Source: an uncultured Collinsella sp. (GTDB lineage Bacteria; Actinomycetota; Coriobacteriia; Coriobacteriales; Coriobacteriaceae). Taken from it: DNA of 7,839 nt. The notes below the pieces were generated by a model. The model was given only the letters and a program-made list of their open reading frames with translations. It was not told where the DNA came from and searched no databases. Numbering within the stretch: the first letter of the stretch is position 1; every line of letters begins with the position of its first letter. Location: assembly GCA_902489295.1 (NCBI GenBank), contig CABTZM010000096.1, forward strand, positions 1 through 7,839. Reading direction: 5' to 3'. A program made the translations under genes and the position numbers. Positions 5,797-7,839 of the stretch are shown here, one piece after another.

Positions 5797-6489
5797 TTAG
5801 ATGGCAGAGTCTTTGGACAGCTCGAAATAGTCGGGATGCAAGGCGATAACCGGGCCCTGCTCCTCGGGCATCAGATGCAGGTGCGTCTCTGCCAGGTAGC
5901 TCGCCGTGTCGGTATCGCCCTTTTTAATGGCCTCGAGAATCCGGCGATGCTGCCGACGAATCGGCTCCCAATCCAGATCCTGCGACACCATACGCAACCA
6001 GTTGTATCGCTCAAAATGCGTGTTGACGCTCTTCATCCAATCCCACAACATGTGGCGGCCAGCAATCTCAAAACACGTCTCATGGAACAGGTTGTCCAGA
6101 TCGAAAAAGCGACGCGTTTCACGATGATCGAGTGACTCGGACTCGGCAAGAATCTGCTCGAGCCGATGCTTTTGCTCGGGCGTGGCGGCAGAGCAGCATT
6201 TAATGAGCACGCTTCTCTCGAGTTTCTCGCGCAAGAAACAGGCGTTCTCGGCGCGTTCCATGCTGATCTTAGAGACGTAGGTGCCGCTTTTGGGACGCGT
6301 TTCCACCAGCTCTTGCTCGCGCAGGCGTACAAAGGACTCGCGAATGGGCGTGCGCCCGATTCCCGTCTCCTTTTCCAGACCAATCGCCGAAAGACGTGTG
6401 CCGGGTTTGAGCTCGGCATAGATGATCTTGGAGCGCAATGCGTTGTATGCCTGATCTTGCAGGCTCTGATAAAGCTGATGTTGTTCCAT
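5797..6489 (-). CDS. GntR-family (FadR/FCD subfamily) transcriptional regulator
   Basis: A 230-residue regulator. Residues about 8-75 form the GntR winged helix, with SKIIYAELKPGTRLS, a recognition-helix region IGRTPIRESFVRL (44-56) and the wing RPKSGTYVS (65-73). Residues about 80-210 form the all-helical FCD effector domain, with candidate metal ligands D132 and H136 (DLDNLFHE), H181 and H203. FCD regulators commonly bind organic or sugar acids through such a metal site. The start has GAGGG 4 nt upstream. The gene is divergent from the SDR oxidoreductase and convergent with eda, so it probably controls the SDR gene or the wider sugar-acid set, in the manner of UxuR/ExuR-type regulators. Its ligand and operator are not shown by the sequence. 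Confidence 0.92.
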   Translation of the reverse strand: MEQHQLYQSLQDQAYNALRSKIIYAELKPGTRLSAIGLEKETGIGRTPIRESFVRLREQELVETRPKSGTYVSKISMERAENACFLREKLERSVLIKCCSAATPEQKHRLEQILAESESLDHRETRRFFDLDNLFHETCFEIAGRHMLWDWMKSVNTHFERYNWLRMVSQDLDWEPIRRQHRRILEAIKKGDTDTASYLAETHLHLMPEEQGPVIALHPDYFELSKDSAI

Positions 6490-6534
6490 AAAGCCCTCGG
6501 ATGAAGCTCACGGTTTTTCGAATCTCATCACGTA

Positions 6535-6578
6535 ATACTATCGCATCCCCCATACCCTCAGTTGCGGTGAAATGGGGG
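6535..6578 (-). promoter_or_regulatory. Putative gntR promoter/operator region
   Basis: On the minus strand TGCGATAGTAT (plus 6535-6545) is shared exactly with the glnA promoter region and includes a -10-like TAGTAT. Just upstream of it, CCCCCAT and ATGGGGG (plus 6547-6553 and 6572-6578) form a 7-bp inverted repeat around the third TTGCGGTGAAAT copy (6562-6573). I cannot identify a good -35 box. Confidence 0.35.
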
Positions 6579-6668
6579 CGCTGGTACCCATGCACAACTT
6601 AGGCGGCTCTGACGTGACCACCGCTATCTCGACACTGATTTTGGGCCACGTCATCGACATCGCCCACG

Positions 6669-6812
6669 CTATTCGCCCGGCACTTTGTGCGCGCCACATT
6701 TGAAAAGTAGCACTACGCGCGGGGCCAACGGGCAGCCCATGCTCACTTGTCTCTCGAGCTTGCCCTCCTCGATCAGGACAATCGTGCCGTCCGCACAGCA
6801 GGGCGAGTTCAC
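6669..6812 (-). CDS. Possible small cysteine-containing protein or gene remnant
   Basis: A 47-codon frame on the minus strand starts with GTG at 6812, preceded by AAAAGG at 6 nt spacing, and ends at TAG (6669-6671). It begins VNSPCCADGTIVLIEEGKLE and has four Cys in all. The first half looks coding in composition (GTIVLIEEGKLE); the second half is less convincing. No family is recognised. It lies in the divergent gntR-SDR gap, which otherwise carries control elements. It could be a real small protein, a decayed gene fragment or chance. A 37-codon plus-strand frame at 6590-6703 overlaps its end and has no ribosome site. Confidence 0.25.
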   Translation of the reverse strand: MNSPCCADGTIVLIEEGKLERQVSMGCPLAPRVVLLFKCGAHKVPGE

Positions 6813-6828
6813 CGTTTACCTTTTAAAA

Positions 6829-6840
6829 GTGAACGTTCAC
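6829..6840. promoter_or_regulatory. Perfect 12-bp palindrome, candidate operator upstream of the SDR gene
   Basis: GTGAACGTTCAC is a perfect palindrome 43 bp upstream of the SDR -10 box candidate. Part of it recurs as GTTCACC at 6808-6814 and as TGAACGTTT just before the SDR ribosome site (6920-6928). The AACGTT centre is common in LacI-family operators. It differs from the palindrome before kdgK, so a different regulator may use it. Confidence 0.45.
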
Positions 6841-6882
6841 CTATTTTTCGGAGAATGGGAGGGTTTATTACCCTACTTCACA

Positions 6883-6888
6883 TATACT
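6883..6888 (+). promoter_or_regulatory. Putative -10 box of the SDR gene
   Basis: TATACT, identical to the -10 hexamer proposed for kdgK, lies 58 nt before the ATG. No good -35 box stands at 16-18 bp. A short inverted repeat, AGGGT/ACCCT (6860-6874), sits where the -35 would be, which suggests regulator-dependent initiation or steric control. Confidence 0.4.
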
Positions 6889-6945
6889 GAGCTTGTACGA
6901 AAAGCAAGACTTATATAGATGAACGTTTCTTTTGGAAGGATTGCT

Positions 6946-7755
6946 ATGTCTGATCTTATGGACAGCTTCCGCCTGGACGGCAAGGTCGCGCTCGTGACCG
7001 GCGCCACCTATGGCATCGGCATGGCCATGGCCGAGGCACTCGGCGAAGCCGGCGCCAGGATCGCCTTTAACGCCCGTCACGCCAACAAGGTCGCCGAGGC
7101 CGAGAAGCACTACCGCGAGCTGGGCTTTGATGCTCACGGCTATGTTGCCGACGTCACCGACGAGGCCGTCGTCGCCGAGCTCATCGCCAAGATCGAGGCC
7201 GATTTTGGCACCACGCCCGACATTCTGGTCAACAACGCCGGCGTCATCCAGCGCACCCCTATGCTCGACATGAGCGCCGAGGACTTCCGTCGCGTCGTCG
7301 ACATCGACCTCAATGCCCCGTTTATCGTGTCCAAGGCCTGCCTGCCGGGCATGATCGCCAAGGGTCACGGCAAGATCATCAATATCTGCTCCATGATGAG
7401 CGAGCTGGGCCGCGAAACCATCGCTGGCTACGCCGCCGCCAAGGGCGGACTCAAGATGCTCACCAAGAACATCTGCTCCGAGTTTGGCGAGGCCAATATC
7501 CAGTGCAACGGCATTGGGCCCGGCTACATCGCCACGCCGCAGACCGCACCGCTGCGCGAGACGCAGCCCGACGGCAGCCGCCACCCGTTTGACCAGTTCA
7601 TCATTGCCAAGACGCCGGCCGCCCGTTGGGGCACGCCCGAGGACCTGAAGGGCCCCGCCGTGTTCCTGGCTTCCGACGCATCGAACTTCGTCAACGGGCA
7701 CATTCTGTACGTGGACGGCGGCATCCTCGCATACATCGGCAAACAGCCGCAATAA
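6946..7755 (+). CDS. SDR oxidoreductase, gluconate 5-dehydrogenase / KduD-DhuD type
   Basis: A 269-residue classical short-chain dehydrogenase/reductase. It shows the nucleotide-binding TGATYGIG (18-25), NNAG (96-99) and the catalytic set N123, S149, Y162 and K166 (YAAAK). The C-terminal signature, with GPGYIATPQTAPLRE (191-205), RHPFDQFIIAKTPAARWGTP and GHILYVDGGILAYIGKQP, is typical of proteins annotated as gluconate 5-dehydrogenase, a group that includes the KduD/DhuD reductases that make 2-keto-3-deoxygluconate from diketo acids of uronate and glycosaminoglycan breakdown. With kdgK and eda close by, reduction to KDG is the likely role; 5-ketogluconate reduction is the alternative. The start at 6946 has GGAAGGA 5 nt upstream; the in-frame ATG at 6919 lacks a ribosome site. 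It is divergent from gntR. Confidence 0.92.
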   Translation: MSDLMDSFRLDGKVALVTGATYGIGMAMAEALGEAGARIAFNARHANKVAEAEKHYRELGFDAHGYVADVTDEAVVAELIAKIEADFGTTPDILVNNAGVIQRTPMLDMSAEDFRRVVDIDLNAPFIVSKACLPGMIAKGHGKIINICSMMSELGRETIAGYAAAKGGLKMLTKNICSEFGEANIQCNGIGPGYIATPQTAPLRETQPDGSRHPFDQFIIAKTPAARWGTPEDLKGPAVFLASDASNFVNGHILYVDGGILAYIGKQPQ

Positions 7756-7814
7756 GGAAACTGGGCGAGGCGGTCGGCAGTTAAGTCTGCTGCTCGGACA
7801 GTCCTGCGCAAGAC

Positions 7815-7839
7815 GGAAAGCACATTAAGTGCTTTCCTT
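7815..7839 (+). terminator. Terminator-like hairpin after the SDR gene (cut by window edge)
   Basis: Perfect 9-bp arms GGAAAGCAC (7815-7823) and GTGCTTTCC (7829-7837) flank an ATTAA loop, with TT as the last two bases visible. It stands 59 nt after the SDR stop. Whether a full T-run follows cannot be seen. Confidence 0.6.

Noticed and set aside
5529..6135. Plus-strand frames across the convergent gap and the end of gntR
   Set aside because: They read through hairpin arms and antisense of gntR, with no ribosome site or recognisable motif.
6868..7752. Minus-strand frame opposite the SDR gene
   Set aside because: The SDR on the plus strand has all catalytic motifs and a good ribosome site; the antisense frame has neither.

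Overview
The window looks like chromosomal DNA of a high-GC gut actinobacterium. The best guess is Coriobacteriia (Collinsella-like). This rests on the strong C/G third-position bias in the genes, the AT-rich promoters and leaders, the purine-rich Shine-Dalgarno sites, an actinobacterial GlnA2-like glutamine synthetase and a GlnR-like orphan regulator, next to a hexuronate/ketogluconate catabolic set typical of gut carbohydrate users. The genus is inferred from style and was not tested by search.

Left part (1-2227, minus strand): a glutamine synthetase family gene (755-2092) is followed after 50 nt by an OmpR/GlnR-type response regulator with a degenerate receiver domain (42-704). A hairpin plus T-run at 1-37 ends the unit. 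The synthetase keeps its fold, its ExE metal pair and its substrate-binding arginines. It has lost two glutamates and one histidine that bind the catalytic metals in ordinary type I enzymes, which is the most unusual observation here.

Middle (2228-5472): a LacI-family regulator (minus, 2228-3250) is divergent from a 2-keto-3-deoxygluconate kinase (kdgK, 3486-4520) and a KDPG aldolase (eda, 4776-5417). The divergent control region holds a plausible -10 box, a perfect 16-bp palindrome with an extra half-site just downstream of it, and a large perfect hairpin that contains a Shine-Dalgarno site and a 28-codon upstream ORF overlapping the kdgK start. The kdgK-eda gap carries another inverted-repeat leader. 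A clear intrinsic terminator follows eda.

Right part (5473-7839): the convergent gap between eda and a GntR/FCD regulator (minus, 5797-6489) is filled with three long imperfect palindromes. One shares a 14-bp motif, inverted, with the region upstream of gntR. Divergent from gntR is an SDR oxidoreductase of the gluconate 5-dehydrogenase/KduD/DhuD type (6946-7755), with a terminator-like hairpin at the window edge.

How it fits together: the SDR would reduce a 2,5-diketo-3-deoxy-gluconate (or 5-ketogluconate) type intermediate. KdgK phosphorylates 2-keto-3-deoxygluconate and Eda splits KDPG to pyruvate and glyceraldehyde-3-phosphate. The LacI and GntR regulators probably sense sugar-acid intermediates. 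The lyases, hydrolases, isomerase and transporters expected upstream in the pathway are not in this window. The glutamine synthetase/GlnR pair is a separate nitrogen-related unit that happens to be adjacent.
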